The notes beneath the pieces were generated by a model. The model worked only from the letters and a program-made list of their open reading frames with translations. It was not told the DNA's origin and did no database searches. From positions 124,001 through 188,000 of the forward strand of contig NZ_JABKKF010000004.1 of the NCBI RefSeq assembly GCF_013166605.1: a DNA stretch of 64,000 nucleotides. Reading direction: 5' to 3'. Position numbers and translations under genes: made by a program. Positions 8,040 to 17,872 of this stretch are shown here, piece by piece (position 1 is the stretch's first letter; each line of letters begins with the position of its first letter). The DNA comes from Xylanibacter muris (GTDB lineage Bacteria; Bacteroidota; Bacteroidia; Bacteroidales; Bacteroidaceae).

Positions 8040-10979
8040 GTGATAAAAGCTTTTATAAAATACGCATTATTTACATTCACTGTCATTGTGCTGACAATGA
8101 CAGCAGGATGTTCTACACAGAAAAACACAGGGAAAAGCCGTTGGTGGCATGCTTTTAACGCACGCTATAACACTTATTATAACGGAAAAACCGCATACAC
8201 CGAGGGAGCTTTGGAAAAAGAAAACGGCAACAAGGATAATTTCACGGAAATAATACCCCTGTATACGGTAGGCAACAAGAAAAGCCGTGACTTAGGAAAA
8301 GGAAAGTTCGACAGAGCCATCGAGAAATCGGAAAAGACAATAAAGCTTCACAGCATCAAGCGCAGGCCGGAATGGACAAAGAACCGCCGCAAGACCGCAA
8401 AGGATATCGAATGGCTCAACCGGAAAGAATACAACCCGTTTCTATGGAAAGCATGGCTTATGCTCGGAAAATCACAATTCCAGAAAGGAAACTTCGATGA
8501 AGCGGCATCCACTTTCTCTTATATGTCAAGGCTTTATTCCACACAGCCGGCAATAGACGGCATAGCACGCTCATGGCTTGCACGAAGCTATGTGGAGCTC
8601 GACTGGCTATATGACGCAGAGGACGTGATAAACAAAATGAAACGCGACACAATGCACTATAAGGCCGTGGACGAATGGGACTATGCATACGCCTCATACT
8701 ATATAAAAAGCGGACGGTATGAGGAAGCGATACCATACCTGAGAAAAGCGATAAGACACGAGAAACGCAAGAAACAGAAAGCACGCCTGTGGTATCTCAT
8801 GGGGCAGATGTACAGCAGTCTGAACAAAAGGGAACCGGCATACAAGGCATACAAACGCGTGATAAGGCAAAATCCCCCATACGAAGTGGAGTTTAACGCC
8901 CGCATAGCCCAAACGGAGGTGATGGCCAAGGGAAAAGGCAAGCAGATGATAAGGAAGTTGCGCAGAATGGCGGCATCGGATAAGAACAAGGATTATCTCG
9001 ACCAGGTGTACTATGCCATCGGCAACATATACATGGCACAACAGGACACAGCCAACGCCATCAGCGCATACGAAAAAGGCAACGGCAAGGCAACGCGCTC
9101 AGGAATAGAGAAAGGCGTATTGCTGCTGAGACTTGGCGGACTGTACTGGCAACTCGAGAAATACAACGACGCACAACGATGCTACGGTGAGGCTATCGGA
9201 CTGCTTGACAAAGACCGTGACGACTACGAACAGTTGTCGCAGCGCTCAAAGGTTCTCGACGAGCTTGTTCCGTATACAGACGCCGTACACCTTCAGGACT
9301 CTCTACAGATTTTGGCGACACTACCTGAAAAAGAAAGGAATGACGCCATAGACCGTGTCATTGAAGCCTTAAAGAAAAAAGAAAAGGAAGAAAAAAGGGC
9401 GCAACAGGAAGCTGATGCTGAAAAGCAATTGCAACAGCAGGGAGCCATCGGCAACAGAAACAATATGAAAAAGCCGTCTACGGGCATGAATACGAGCCAA
9501 GGGGGAGTATGGTACTTCTATAACCCCATGGCAGTAAACCAAGGAAAAACCGCATTCCAAAGACAATGGGGAAAACGAGAGAATACCGATGACTGGCAAC
9601 GCATAAACCGTACTGTGGTCAACCTCAACCCGAACACGACCGGAGAGGAAGGCGACACCGTAGACTCTCTTGCCGTCAACGACAGCATACAGCCGGCAAA
9701 TACGGATTCCGTTGCCACCGACACTGCCGCGACCGACCCTCATACAAGAGAATACTATATGGAACAAATACCGTTTACGGCTGAACAGAAAGCCGCAAGC
9801 GACGAAATAATAAAGGACGGGCTGTTCAATTCCGGAGTGATATTCAAGGATAAGCTTGACAATCTGAACCTCGGAAAGAAACAGCTTGTAAGACTGACGT
9901 CACAATATACCGACTTCCAGAGGATGGACGAGGCCTGGTATCATCTTTTTCTTCTTTACAGCAGGCAAGGAAACAAAATTATGGCAGACAGCTGTCTGGC
10001 AAAACTTCAGGCGGATTATCCGGAGAGCGACTGGACCGTTCTGCTCAGCGACCCTTATTTTGCCGAAAATGCAAAATTCGGAGTACATATAGAAGACTCA
10101 TTGTATGCAGCCACTTACGACGCATTCAAAGCAGACAGATATGATGAGGTGAAAACGAACGCAGACCTTTCCGCAGAGAGATTCCCGATGGGACAGAACA
10201 GGCCGAAATTCATTTTCATCAACGGTCTGGGCATGCTTAACAACGGAGATGCCAAAGGATGTCTTGCGGAAATGAAACAGGTTGTTGAAAAATATCCGCA
10301 AAGCGAAGTTGCAGGAATGGCAGGAATGATAATAAAAGGCGTACAGGAAGGAAAGCCGCTGCACGGAGGAAAGTTCGATTTGGGAGACGTATGGACAAGG
10401 CGCGCCATAAATATTGAAGAAAGCGACAGTGCCGGCACCGACACGCTCAGCAAGGAAAGATACACGGAATTTATATTCATGCTGGCCTTCCGCCCTGATT
10501 CCGTTGACAACAACCAGCTGCTTTACGAAATGGCAAAATATAACTTCACCAACTTCCTTGTACGCAACTTCGACATACAGACAGATACCGATAACGGCAT
10601 TTCACGCATGATGGTCAGCGGATTCCTCAGCTACGACGAGGCTCTGCAATATGCCCGCCAACTGTATTCCGACACGGATATGGCCGCACGGCTGAAGGGA
10701 TGCCGGAGGATTATCATAAGCGACACCAACCTGAAACTGCTCGGAACAAGATACAGCTATCTTGATTACGAACAGTTCTTCGAAAAAGCATTTGCCCCGA
10801 TTACCGTCAGTGAGGAGCAGCTTCTCAACATACCTGAAAATATTGAACAGACGGAAGAAGATGATGATGAAGATGACGGGAAAGAAGAAGAGAACGACAC
10901 ACAGGACATGTTTAACAACAACGGCAACGTGCCGCAACAGAACGGCGGAGTTGACTTTGACGATGATTTCTACCAATGA
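8040..10979 (+). CDS. porW: T9SS-associated TPR lipoprotein PorW/SprE
   Basis: 979 residues. PorW (SprE in Flavobacterium) is an outer-membrane TPR lipoprotein needed for type IX secretion. Here a hydrophobic signal ends in TAGC with the lipidated Cys24. The downstream block STQKNTGKSRWWHAFNARY and YNTYYNGK is the characteristic N-terminus of this family. TPR-like helical repeats run over roughly residues 130-400 and 580-800. The C-terminus is strongly Asp/Glu-rich (about 935-979). The start is GTG at 8040; the nearest in-frame ATG would remove most of the signal peptide, so GTG is preferred. The stop overlaps the porX start by 4 bp, indicating translational coupling. Array 1 lies 180-290 bp upstream. 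Confidence 0.85.
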   Translation: MIKAFIKYALFTFTVIVLTMTAGCSTQKNTGKSRWWHAFNARYNTYYNGKTAYTEGALEKENGNKDNFTEIIPLYTVGNKKSRDLGKGKFDRAIEKSEKTIKLHSIKRRPEWTKNRRKTAKDIEWLNRKEYNPFLWKAWLMLGKSQFQKGNFDEAASTFSYMSRLYSTQPAIDGIARSWLARSYVELDWLYDAEDVINKMKRDTMHYKAVDEWDYAYASYYIKSGRYEEAIPYLRKAIRHEKRKKQKARLWYLMGQMYSSLNKREPAYKAYKRVIRQNPPYEVEFNARIAQTEVMAKGKGKQMIRKLRRMAASDKNKDYLDQVYYAIGNIYMAQQDTANAISAYEKGNGKATRSGIEKGVLLLRLGGLYWQLEKYNDAQRCYGEAIGLLDKDRDDYEQLSQRSKVLDELVPYTDAVHLQDSLQILATLPEKERNDAIDRVIEALKKKEKEEKRAQQEADAEKQLQQQGAIGNRNNMKKPSTGMNTSQGGVWYFYNPMAVNQGKTAFQRQWGKRENTDDWQRINRTVVNLNPNTTGEEGDTVDSLAVNDSIQPANTDSVATDTAATDPHTREYYMEQIPFTAEQKAASDEIIKDGLFNSGVIFKDKLDNLNLGKKQLVRLTSQYTDFQRMDEAWYHLFLLYSRQGNKIMADSCLAKLQADYPESDWTVLLSDPYFAENAKFGVHIEDSLYAATYDAFKADRYDEVKTNADLSAERFPMGQNRPKFIFINGLGMLNNGDAKGCLAEMKQVVEKYPQSEVAGMAGMIIKGVQEGKPLHGGKFDLGDVWTRRAINIEESDSAGTDTLSKERYTEFIFMLAFRPDSVDNNQLLYEMAKYNFTNFLVRNFDIQTDTDNGISRMMVSGFLSYDEALQYARQLYSDTDMAARLKGCRRIIISDTNLKLLGTRYSYLDYEQFFEKAFAPITVSEEQLLNIPENIEQTEEDDDEDDGKEEENDTQDMFNNNGNVPQQNGGVDFDDDFYQ

Positions 10980-12544
10980 GCAACGGACTTTTACTTTGGG
11001 CTGACGACGAGATTGAGCTTCTGAAAGCCCACATCCTTTTTCTTGAGAAAAAAGGCTATGAAGTTATAACAGTAAACAATGGCAGCGACGCTATAGACCA
11101 GTGCCGCAACAATAATTTCGACCTTGTAATGCTCGACGAAATGATGCCTGGACTGAGCGGACTGGAAACCCTACAGAAAATCAAGGAGATTCTGCCGGCC
11201 GTACCGGTGGTGATGGTCACAAAAAGCGAGGAAGAGAACATCATGGACCAGGCTATCGGATCAAAAATCGCCGATTACCTGATAAAGCCTGTGAATCCGA
11301 ACCAGATTCTCCTGACACTAAAGAAGAACATACACCGCAGGGAAATCGTTACGGAAGTGACGCAAAGCGGATACCAACAGAGCTTCCAGCAGATCGCAAT
11401 GCAGATTAACGACTGCCGCAACTGGAAGGATTGGGTGGAAGTATACAGAAAATTAGTACACTGGGAACTTGAACTAAGCAGCACGGACAGCAAGATGACC
11501 GAAATGCTGTATATGCAAAAAGAAGAGGCAAACAACGCGTTCGCAAAATTCATAAAGAAAAATTATCTGGAATGGGTGGATGCTATCACAAAGACACCGC
11601 TGCCTGACAGTCCGACGATGAGTCCGGGACTTATGAAGACAAAAGTCTTTCCTGCGCTTAACAACGGAGAGAAAGTGTTCATGGTTGTATTCGACAATTT
11701 CAGATATGACCAATGGAAAGTGATAGCCAATGAGATAGGAGACATGTTCGACATTGAGGAAGACCTGTATTGCAGCATTCTTCCGACAGCGACCCAATAT
11801 GCAAGAAACGCATTGTTCAGCGGACTGATGCCAAACAAAATTGCAGAAATGTTTCCAGACCTTTGGGTAGACGAGAATGAGGACGAGGGAAAGAATCTCA
11901 ATGAAGGCAAATTAATAAGCACGCTCTTCGAGCGTTACAGACGACATAACACATATTCATATAATAAGGTGAACAATCAGGCTGATGCGGAAAAATTCCT
12001 GCAACAGTTCAGACAACTCAGGCGATACGACCTCAACGTCGTTGTATTTAACTTTATCGACATGCTCAGCCACGCACGCACCGAATCAAAAATGGTAAGG
12101 GAGCTTGCCAACAACGAATCCGCCTATCGCAGCATTACACTCAGCTGGTTCAGACACTCCGTGGTGTCGGAGCTTTTCAAGATTCTGTCGCAGGACGACT
12201 ACCGTGTGATTATCACTACAGACCACGGCTCCATACGCACAGACAAACCGATAAAGATAATCGGAGACAGGAATACCAATACAAATCTGCGGTATAAGCT
12301 CGGGAAAAACCTCTCATACGACAACAAAGAGGTATTCACGATAAAGGACCCGCGCAAGGCACAGCTACCGTCACCTAACCTCAGCACATCATACGTATTC
12401 GCAACAGGAGACTCTTTCTTTGCATATCCGAATAACTATAATTATTATGTGTCTTACTACAAGAACACATTCCAGCACGGAGGAATATCCATGGAAGAAA
12501 TGATCGTGCCGGTAATAAGCATGAAAGGAAAAAAAAGAATATAA
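10976..12544 (+). CDS. porX: T9SS response regulator PorX (receiver plus PglZ domain)
   Basis: 522 residues. The receiver domain (about 1-120) has the acidic pocket D10/D11, phospho-acceptor D54, T82 and K104. The remainder is a PglZ/alkaline-phosphatase-superfamily domain, with the metal-site region PTATQYARNALFSG near residue 270 and TTDHGSIRTDKP near 415. In Porphyromonas, PorX with its kinase PorY regulates T9SS gene expression, and the PglZ domain has been reported as a zinc phosphodiesterase on nucleotides. The ATG lies inside the end of porW (ATGA overlap), so the two are cotranscribed and coupled. PorY is not in the window. Pairing PorX with PorW in one operon fits a shared role in secretion. 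Confidence 0.93.
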   Translation: MSNGLLLWADDEIELLKAHILFLEKKGYEVITVNNGSDAIDQCRNNNFDLVMLDEMMPGLSGLETLQKIKEILPAVPVVMVTKSEEENIMDQAIGSKIADYLIKPVNPNQILLTLKKNIHRREIVTEVTQSGYQQSFQQIAMQINDCRNWKDWVEVYRKLVHWELELSSTDSKMTEMLYMQKEEANNAFAKFIKKNYLEWVDAITKTPLPDSPTMSPGLMKTKVFPALNNGEKVFMVVFDNFRYDQWKVIANEIGDMFDIEEDLYCSILPTATQYARNALFSGLMPNKIAEMFPDLWVDENEDEGKNLNEGKLISTLFERYRRHNTYSYNKVNNQADAEKFLQQFRQLRRYDLNVVVFNFIDMLSHARTESKMVRELANNESAYRSITLSWFRHSVVSELFKILSQDDYRVIITTDHGSIRTDKPIKIIGDRNTNTNLRYKLGKNLSYDNKEVFTIKDPRKAQLPSPNLSTSYVFATGDSFFAYPNNYNYYVSYYKNTFQHGGISMEEMIVPVISMKGKKRI

Positions 12545-12551
12545 TCACATT

Positions 12552-12965
12552 ATGGAAATCAAAATAAACAACTTGGAAAGTATCCGTGAGGCGGCAAAAC
12601 AGTTTGTTGCCAATATGGGAGAAAGCAATGTATTTGCATTCTACGGAAAGATGGGTGCAGGAAAGACCACATTCATAAAAGCCGTTTGTGAGGAACTTGG
12701 AGTCGAGGATGTAATCACATCCCCCACGTTTGCAATTGTAAACGAATACAGGTCGGAAACGACTGACGAACTCATATATCACTTTGACTTCTACCGCATA
12801 AAGAAAGTGGAGGAAGTCTACGACATGGGATACGAGGATTATTTCTACTGCGGAGCGCTGTGTTTCTTGGAATGGCCAGAACTGATAGAAGACCTCTTGC
12901 CCCAAGACGCCACTAAAGTGACAATCTCCGAACAAGAGGACGGTGTCAGAATAATTTCATTCTAA
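12552..12965 (+). CDS. tsaE: tRNA threonylcarbamoyladenosine biosynthesis ATPase TsaE
   Basis: 137 residues, normal for TsaE, the ATPase of the TsaB-TsaD-TsaE complex that makes t6A37 in ANN-decoding tRNAs. The P-loop GKMGAGKT spans residues 32-39. Also present are TSPTFAIVNEY (switch-like, about 57-67), the HFDFYR motif and the C-terminal FLEWPE block, all hallmarks of the family. It starts 7 bp after porX and is probably in the same transcript. Its 3' end overlaps the convergent small acidic gene by 9 bp. Confidence 0.95.
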   Translation: MEIKINNLESIREAAKQFVANMGESNVFAFYGKMGAGKTTFIKAVCEELGVEDVITSPTFAIVNEYRSETTDELIYHFDFYRIKKVEEVYDMGYEDYFYCGALCFLEWPELIEDLLPQDATKVTISEQEDGVRIISF

Positions 12966-13289
12966 GTTCTGCTCCTGAAAATCCATATCAGCCTGAGCAA
13001 CGAAGAAGAGCTCGTCAGGACTGTATGTTCCGCGGCCTTCTTCGGACGCCTTGCCGCATACATAATCCGCAACCTTCTGTATATCGATGTCCACAAAGCC
13101 CTCGTCATCAGGCTGTGCGTCCAATACTCCACTGGTGAAGTAATAATCGAGTATGGCATCCATGAAATAATAAATCTCATCTATGTCAAACTTGTCCTTA
13201 AGGTCGGCGGGAAGGCTGTCCATTATATACTTCGCCTCACGCGCATTCTCTTCCGCATCAAGGCGAAGCTCTTCATCAAGACTTGCCAT
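12957..13289 (-). CDS. Conserved small acidic protein downstream of trxA, unknown function
   Basis: About 110 residues, rich in Asp, Glu and Tyr (DIDEIYYFMDAILDYYF, PDDEGFVDIDIQKV), with no signal peptide, transmembrane segment or cysteine motif beyond one Cys. The start is taken as ATG 13289 (MASLDEEL). A GTG six bases earlier (13295) overlaps the trxA stop and is possible. It follows trxA directly on the same strand, so the two form an operon. The 3' end overlaps tsaE tail to tail. I recognise no domain. Confidence 0.7.
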   Translation of the reverse strand: MASLDEELRLDAEENAREAKYIMDSLPADLKDKFDIDEIYYFMDAILDYYFTSGVLDAQPDDEGFVDIDIQKVADYVCGKASEEGRGTYSPDELFFVAQADMDFQEQNLE

Positions 13290-13291
13290 AA

Positions 13292-13606
13292 TCACAGAAG
13301 TGCCTTGAATTTCTCATCAATCTTTGCCTTTGAAGCAGCACCGACAAGCTTGTCTACAACCTCACCGTTCTTAAAGAAAAGCAGTGTAGGAATATTTCGT
13401 ATGCCATAAGCCGCGGCAATATCGTCGGCTTCCTCCACATCACACTTTCCTACAGCGATCTTTCCGTCATATTCTTCTGCAAGCTCGCTTATTATAGGAG
13501 CTATCGCACGGCACGGGCCACACCATGTCGCCCAAAAATCCACTACCACCGGCAGTTCGCCGTTTTTCAGAGTCTCAAAATTCTCGTTTGTTATTGTTAC
13601 TTCCAT
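13292..13606 (-). CDS. trxA: Thioredoxin
   Basis: 104 residues from ATG 13606 ([10 protein letters not shown]), the usual length. An in-frame start 54 bases upstream would add a polar tail not typical of thioredoxin. It has the active site W28-C29-G-P-C32 within FWATWCGPC, the cis-Pro region IRNIPTLL, and G84-type loop residues further on. It is a cytoplasmic disulfide reductase. A perfect Bacteroidota promoter lies at 13749-13780, giving a ~135-nt leader. It is followed immediately by the small acidic gene. Confidence 0.95.
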   Translation of the reverse strand: MEVTITNENFETLKNGELPVVVDFWATWCGPCRAIAPIISELAEEYDGKIAVGKCDVEEADDIAAAYGIRNIPTLLFFKNGEVVDKLVGAASKAKIDEKFKALL

Positions 13607-13748
13607 TGTTCTGTTGTTTTTTTGTTTTACACTCGTGTTTATTCTTAATGCAAGGACCATGCCACACTATCTTGTCGGATTTTAAATCAACCGACAATAT
13701 GCCCCTACTTTCAGCAAATGGCATACATGCATCATCCTATATATATTG

Positions 13749-13780
13749 CAAAGATACGGGATTATTTATCCTCAACCAAA
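13749..13780 (-). promoter_or_regulatory. Promoter of trxA
   Basis: On the minus strand TTTG (13780-13777), a 20-bp spacer and TATCTTTG (13756-13749) match the consensus exactly. Confidence 0.75.
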
Positions 13781-13895
13781 ATGAAATGGTTAAATATAAG
13801 TAACTTATATAACCCTTCGTGACAAAAAGATTCAAAAAGAGTGAATTTTAAGCATTGCCGGATACTTATATGCCGGATATCACATTTATTAAAAC

Positions 13896-13955
13896 AAACA
13901 GCAAGCCGAACTCGTAAGCAAAATTCATTTTGATTACACCGAGGCGAAGCGTTTA
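13896..13955 (+). repeat. Family C repeat, copy 1
   Basis: About 60 bp beginning AACAGCAAGCCG and ending GAGGCGAAGCGTTTA. It aligns over its whole length, with scattered substitutions, to 56985-57045. It lies between dnaE and trxA. It is non-coding as far as I can see. Confidence 0.6.
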
Positions 13956-14015
13956 TTGAAAACACGCTCTTAAACAATACCATGCCGCAATCACGGACAT
14001 GCCCATGCCATTACG

Positions 14016-17000
14016 TCAGTTTATCCTATATTCCATTGACGGACATTGCTCTATATAGCTTATCAGATTACGTTTAACATCCACAGTATACTTCGCGCTC
14101 CTGAGAAGGACGTGATTCTTGCGCCCTGAATCATATATCTGAAAAAACAGTTTTGTCGTACCGGGATTGTCGCGTATAATCTCATTAAGTTCAGTGACCT
14201 GCTGTTCATTAAGCTCTGCGGTGTCAAGCGAGATTGTTATGCGGTCAATGGATTTTTCCTTTATAGTCTGAAGATATTCTATACTTGTAATCCTCAGATC
14301 ATAGAAATTGCTGTCACGGAAACGCTGCTGGCACTTTGCCGTTATATACACTGCGCTGCCTTCCGTGAACATGCCCTTCCATTGGCCCCACTCCTCACCG
14401 AACAGAGCCAGTTCACCGCTGCCTTCAAAATCCTCTATTGTGACAAATCCGCATGGTTTTCCGGTTTTTGTGAACTTTGACTTTATTCCCGTCACTATTC
14501 CGCCTATGGTGATATCCTCACGGCCCTGAAGATTCTCCTTGTCTGAAATCTCCTGACAATGAGTGTTGCACAGATTATCAAGCACAATCTTATATTCATC
14601 GAGAGGATGTGCCGAAAGATAGATACCCACAAGCTCGCGTTCCCTGTTAAGACGCTCTATGTCGCTCCACCGCTCTCCGCTGAATATCGGAGGCGTGGCA
14701 ATCTCCACTTCATTTTCTCCTCCAAACAGAGAATTGCGCATCTGTGACAACTCTGCCTGATACATCTGGCCATAACGCACAAGCGTGTCAAGAAAGACCT
14801 CGCCTTTTGGATTGGCTGCAAAATAATCCTCACGCTTCATCTCACGAAACTCATCGAAACCACCGCTAAGCACCAACGACTCCACACATTTACGGTTGAC
14901 AGCGCTGAGATTTACTCTCTGTATGAAATCAAAGATATTCTTAAACGGCCCGTTAGCCTCACGCTCCGCTATTATGGCGTCTGCCGCCGCACCGCCCACG
15001 CCTTTTATGGCACTTATTCCGAAACGGATTTCCCCTTTGTGATTGGCACTGAACTTCTTGTAACTCTCATTCACATCAGGACCGAGTGTAGGTATGCCCA
15101 TCGAACGGCATTCGTCCATCAGCTTCGTTATTTCAGTTATATTGTCAAGGTTGCGGCTCATAACGGCCGCCATATATTCCGCAGGATGATGGGCTTTAAG
15201 ATACGCTGTCTGATAGGCGACCCAAGAATAACATGTGGCATGACTTTTATTGAAAGCATACGAAGCGAACTTCTCCCAATCCGACCATATCTTCTCAAGC
15301 ACCGCCGGATTATGGCCGTTACTCTTTCCGCCTTCTATAAACTTAGGCTTCATCGCATCTACAATAGCCTTCTTTTTCTTACCCATGGCCTTACGCAAGG
15401 CATCACTCTCGCCACGGGTAAAGTTGGCAAGCTGACGCGACAAAAGCATCACCTGCTCCTGATATACCGTGATACCGTAAGTATCCTTAAGATATTTCTC
15501 CATACACGGTATGTCATATTTTATTTCTTCCTTACCGTTCTTACGGGCAATAAACGAAGGAATATAATCCATAGGTCCGGGCCGGTAAAGGGCATTCATG
15601 GCTATTATGTCTTCAAACACCGTAGGCTGCAGTTCACGCAAATATTTCTGCATGCCTGGCGACTCGAACTGGAATGTTCCGATTGTACGGCCTTCGGCGT
15701 AAAGCCTGTATGTTGTGGGATCATCTATCGGTATTGTGTCGAGATCTATGACCTTTCCCGTTGTTATACGTATGTTCTCCACCGCCTCCTTTAGTATCGA
15801 CAATGTCTTCAGTCCGAGAAAGTCCATCTTGATAAGGCCGGTCGACTCTATCACGTGGCCGTCATACTGTGTACAGTGCAGCTTGTGCCCCGGCTCGTTC
15901 TTATCCTCCGCAACCGAAACAGGCACCCAATCGCTTATAGGATCACGGCAGATGATAAAACCACAGGCATGGATACCTGTGCCGCGCACGGTACCCTCAA
16001 GCATCTTCGCATACGACATGGTGTTATGCAGCTTCTCATCCGCACTTGCCTCCGCTTCCCTGAGCTCGGGTATACACTTTATGGCATTGTTGAGGTTCAT
16101 TTTCAGACCGTCGGGCAACTTATCGGGAATAAGCTTACACAGACGGTTTGCCGTCTCAAGCGGAAGTTTTTCCACACGGGCCACATCTTTTATAGAGTTC
16201 TTCGTGGCCATGGTACCGTATGTAATGATATGCGCACAGTTCTCATGCCCGTATTTGTCCTCCACCCATTCAAGCACCTTTCCGCGTCCGTCATCGTCAA
16301 AGTCGGTATCGATATCAGGAAGCGATATACGGTCGGGATTCAAGAAACGCTCAAACAGAAGATCATACTGTATCGGGTCTATCTTTGTAATACCCAGACA
16401 GTAGGCCACCACTGAACCTGCGGCAGAACCACGACCAGGGCCGACCATAACTCCAAGTTCGTCACGCGCGGAATTTATAAAGTCCTGCACAATGAGAAAG
16501 TATCCGGGAAATCCCATGGTCTTCATGATATGCAACTCAAACTTAATACGCTCGCTCACCTCATCCGACAACGGTGTGGGATAAAGTTTCTCCGCTCCTT
16601 CGTACGCAAGTTTGGCAAGATAGTCGGCCTCGAATTTTATACGGTAAAGCTTGTCAATGCCTCCAAGCTTATTTATTTTCTTCTCTCCCTCGACACGCGG
16701 CAAGGTATTCTCACCGTTCTCATCTGAAGTAAATTCCAAGAACAGGTCTTCTTCCGTGAATCTCTCACGCCATTGCTCTTCCGTTCCGAACGATTCCGGA
16801 ATAGGAAAGAACGGCATTATAGGCGCATGCTCTATGTCGTAGAACTCCACTTTGTCCAATATCCCGACTGTGTTTGCCAGAGCCTCCGGCACATCGGCAA
16901 ACACCTCGTTCATTTCCTCACGGGTCTTGAACCACTCCTGCTTGGAATAGAGCATCCTTGTAGGGTCATCAAGGTCCTTGCCTGTCGACAGACAGAGCAA

Positions 17001-17726
17001 ATGGTCATGAGCCTCGGCATTCTCCTGATCAACAAAATGAGCGTCATTTGTACATACCAGCTTCACGCCATACTCCGCGGCAAGCTCCATTATCACTTTA
17101 TTTGCCTGTTGTTGCAAAGGGAAAGTCTCGCGGTTGGCCCTCACCTTGGGATCCTTAACCTCATGTCTCTGAAGCTCGAGATAATAGTCATCACCAAAAA
17201 CCCCCTTATACCATTCCAAAGCCTCACGCGCTCCGGCAATGTCTCCCTTAAGGATTTTTGCAGGCACCTCACCGGCTATGCACGCCGAACATACAATAAG
17301 GTCTTCATGATATTTCTCAAGGTCCGCCCTGTCTGTACGTGGACGCATATAAAAACCGTCTATCCACGCATTCGAGACAAGCTTGATAAGATTTTTATAT
17401 CCGTTATAATTCTTGGCCAACACCACAAGATGATAGCCGCTGCGGTCGCCATGCTCCATCACCTTGTCTTCCTTCCTATGGCGTGCCACGTACATCTCAC
17501 ACCCGAATATGGGTTTGAAAGGATCCTTGCCCTCATCACGCAGTTTTCCGTTTATTTTATTACAATAATCAAAAAACTCCTTTATGCCGAACATATCACC
17601 GTGATCGGTTATAGCCATACCCTTCATTCCGTTTCCTACAGCCTTGTCGACAAGCTTGGAAATACTCGACTGACCGTCGAGTATAGAGTAATATGTATGA
17701 ACATGTAAATGTACGAAATCTTCCAT
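14016..17726 (-). CDS. dnaE: DNA polymerase III subunit alpha
   Basis: 1236 residues; the replicative polymerase, in the cytoplasm. The PHP domain is at the N-terminus (FVHLHVHTYYSILDG, then TDHGDMFG). The catalytic palm motif PDIDTDF places the catalytic Asp residues at 471 and 473. GPGRGSAAGS and the YQEQVM segment are typical of alpha subunits. The helix-hairpin-helix and OB-fold regions lie towards the end (FVTIEDFEGSGELALFG near 1100). The length fits DnaE1-type alpha without a proofreading domain. It is divergent from psd across a 146-bp gap. Dense overlapping open frames on the other strand (15039-16404) are shadows of its codon bias. Confidence 0.97.
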   Translation of the reverse strand: MEDFVHLHVHTYYSILDGQSSISKLVDKAVGNGMKGMAITDHGDMFGIKEFFDYCNKINGKLRDEGKDPFKPIFGCEMYVARHRKEDKVMEHGDRSGYHLVVLAKNYNGYKNLIKLVSNAWIDGFYMRPRTDRADLEKYHEDLIVCSACIAGEVPAKILKGDIAGAREALEWYKGVFGDDYYLELQRHEVKDPKVRANRETFPLQQQANKVIMELAAEYGVKLVCTNDAHFVDQENAEAHDHLLCLSTGKDLDDPTRMLYSKQEWFKTREEMNEVFADVPEALANTVGILDKVEFYDIEHAPIMPFFPIPESFGTEEQWRERFTEEDLFLEFTSDENGENTLPRVEGEKKINKLGGIDKLYRIKFEADYLAKLAYEGAEKLYPTPLSDEVSERIKFELHIMKTMGFPGYFLIVQDFINSARDELGVMVGPGRGSAAGSVVAYCLGITKIDPIQYDLLFERFLNPDRISLPDIDTDFDDDGRGKVLEWVEDKYGHENCAHIITYGTMATKNSIKDVARVEKLPLETANRLCKLIPDKLPDGLKMNLNNAIKCIPELREAEASADEKLHNTMSYAKMLEGTVRGTGIHACGFIICRDPISDWVPVSVAEDKNEPGHKLHCTQYDGHVIESTGLIKMDFLGLKTLSILKEAVENIRITTGKVIDLDTIPIDDPTTYRLYAEGRTIGTFQFESPGMQKYLRELQPTVFEDIIAMNALYRPGPMDYIPSFIARKNGKEEIKYDIPCMEKYLKDTYGITVYQEQVMLLSRQLANFTRGESDALRKAMGKKKKAIVDAMKPKFIEGGKSNGHNPAVLEKIWSDWEKFASYAFNKSHATCYSWVAYQTAYLKAHHPAEYMAAVMSRNLDNITEITKLMDECRSMGIPTLGPDVNESYKKFSANHKGEIRFGISAIKGVGGAAADAIIAEREANGPFKNIFDFIQRVNLSAVNRKCVESLVLSGGFDEFREMKREDYFAANPKGEVFLDTLVRYGQMYQAELSQMRNSLFGGENEVEIATPPIFSGERWSDIERLNRERELVGIYLSAHPLDEYKIVLDNLCNTHCQEISDKENLQGREDITIGGIVTGIKSKFTKTGKPCGFVTIEDFEGSGELALFGEEWGQWKGMFTEGSAVYITAKCQQRFRDSNFYDLRITSIEYLQTIKEKSIDRITISLDTAELNEQQVTELNEIIRDNPGTTKLFFQIYDSGRKNHVLLRSAKYTVDVKRNLISYIEQCPSMEYRIN

Positions 17727-17805
17727 CGAATATAATCTTTTCCGGGATTTTGAGGCGTAAAGTTACGTCTATTGCCTGACATCTCCAAAAGAATAATGAT
17801 AAAAG

Positions 17806-17837
17806 TTTGTCAGAATAGCAAAAAAAACGTACCTTTG
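17806..17837 (+). promoter_or_regulatory. Promoter of the psd-pssA-DUF4834 operon
   Basis: TTTG at 17806-17809, a 20-bp spacer and TACCTTTG at 17830-17837; the psd start codon is 35 bp downstream. Confidence 0.75.
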
Positions 17838-17872
17838 CAAATAATACTAAAAACAATCACATAGATTACCAA

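Larger units (their letters stand above)
13607..14015. other. Intergenic region between dnaE and trxA, 409 bp
   Basis: It holds the trxA promoter (13749-13780) and one copy of repeat family C (13896-13955). I see no hairpin with a T-run that would terminate dnaE and no further gene. Confidence 0.5.

Noticed and set aside
13607..13660. Longer thioredoxin with 18 extra N-terminal residues
   Set aside because: The extra residues are polar and atypical; thioredoxins start at the equivalent of ATG 13606.
15039..16415. Long plus-strand open frames (up to 251 codons) antisense to dnaE
   Set aside because: They lie wholly within dnaE, overlap each other, and have no recognisable domain; they reflect codon bias.
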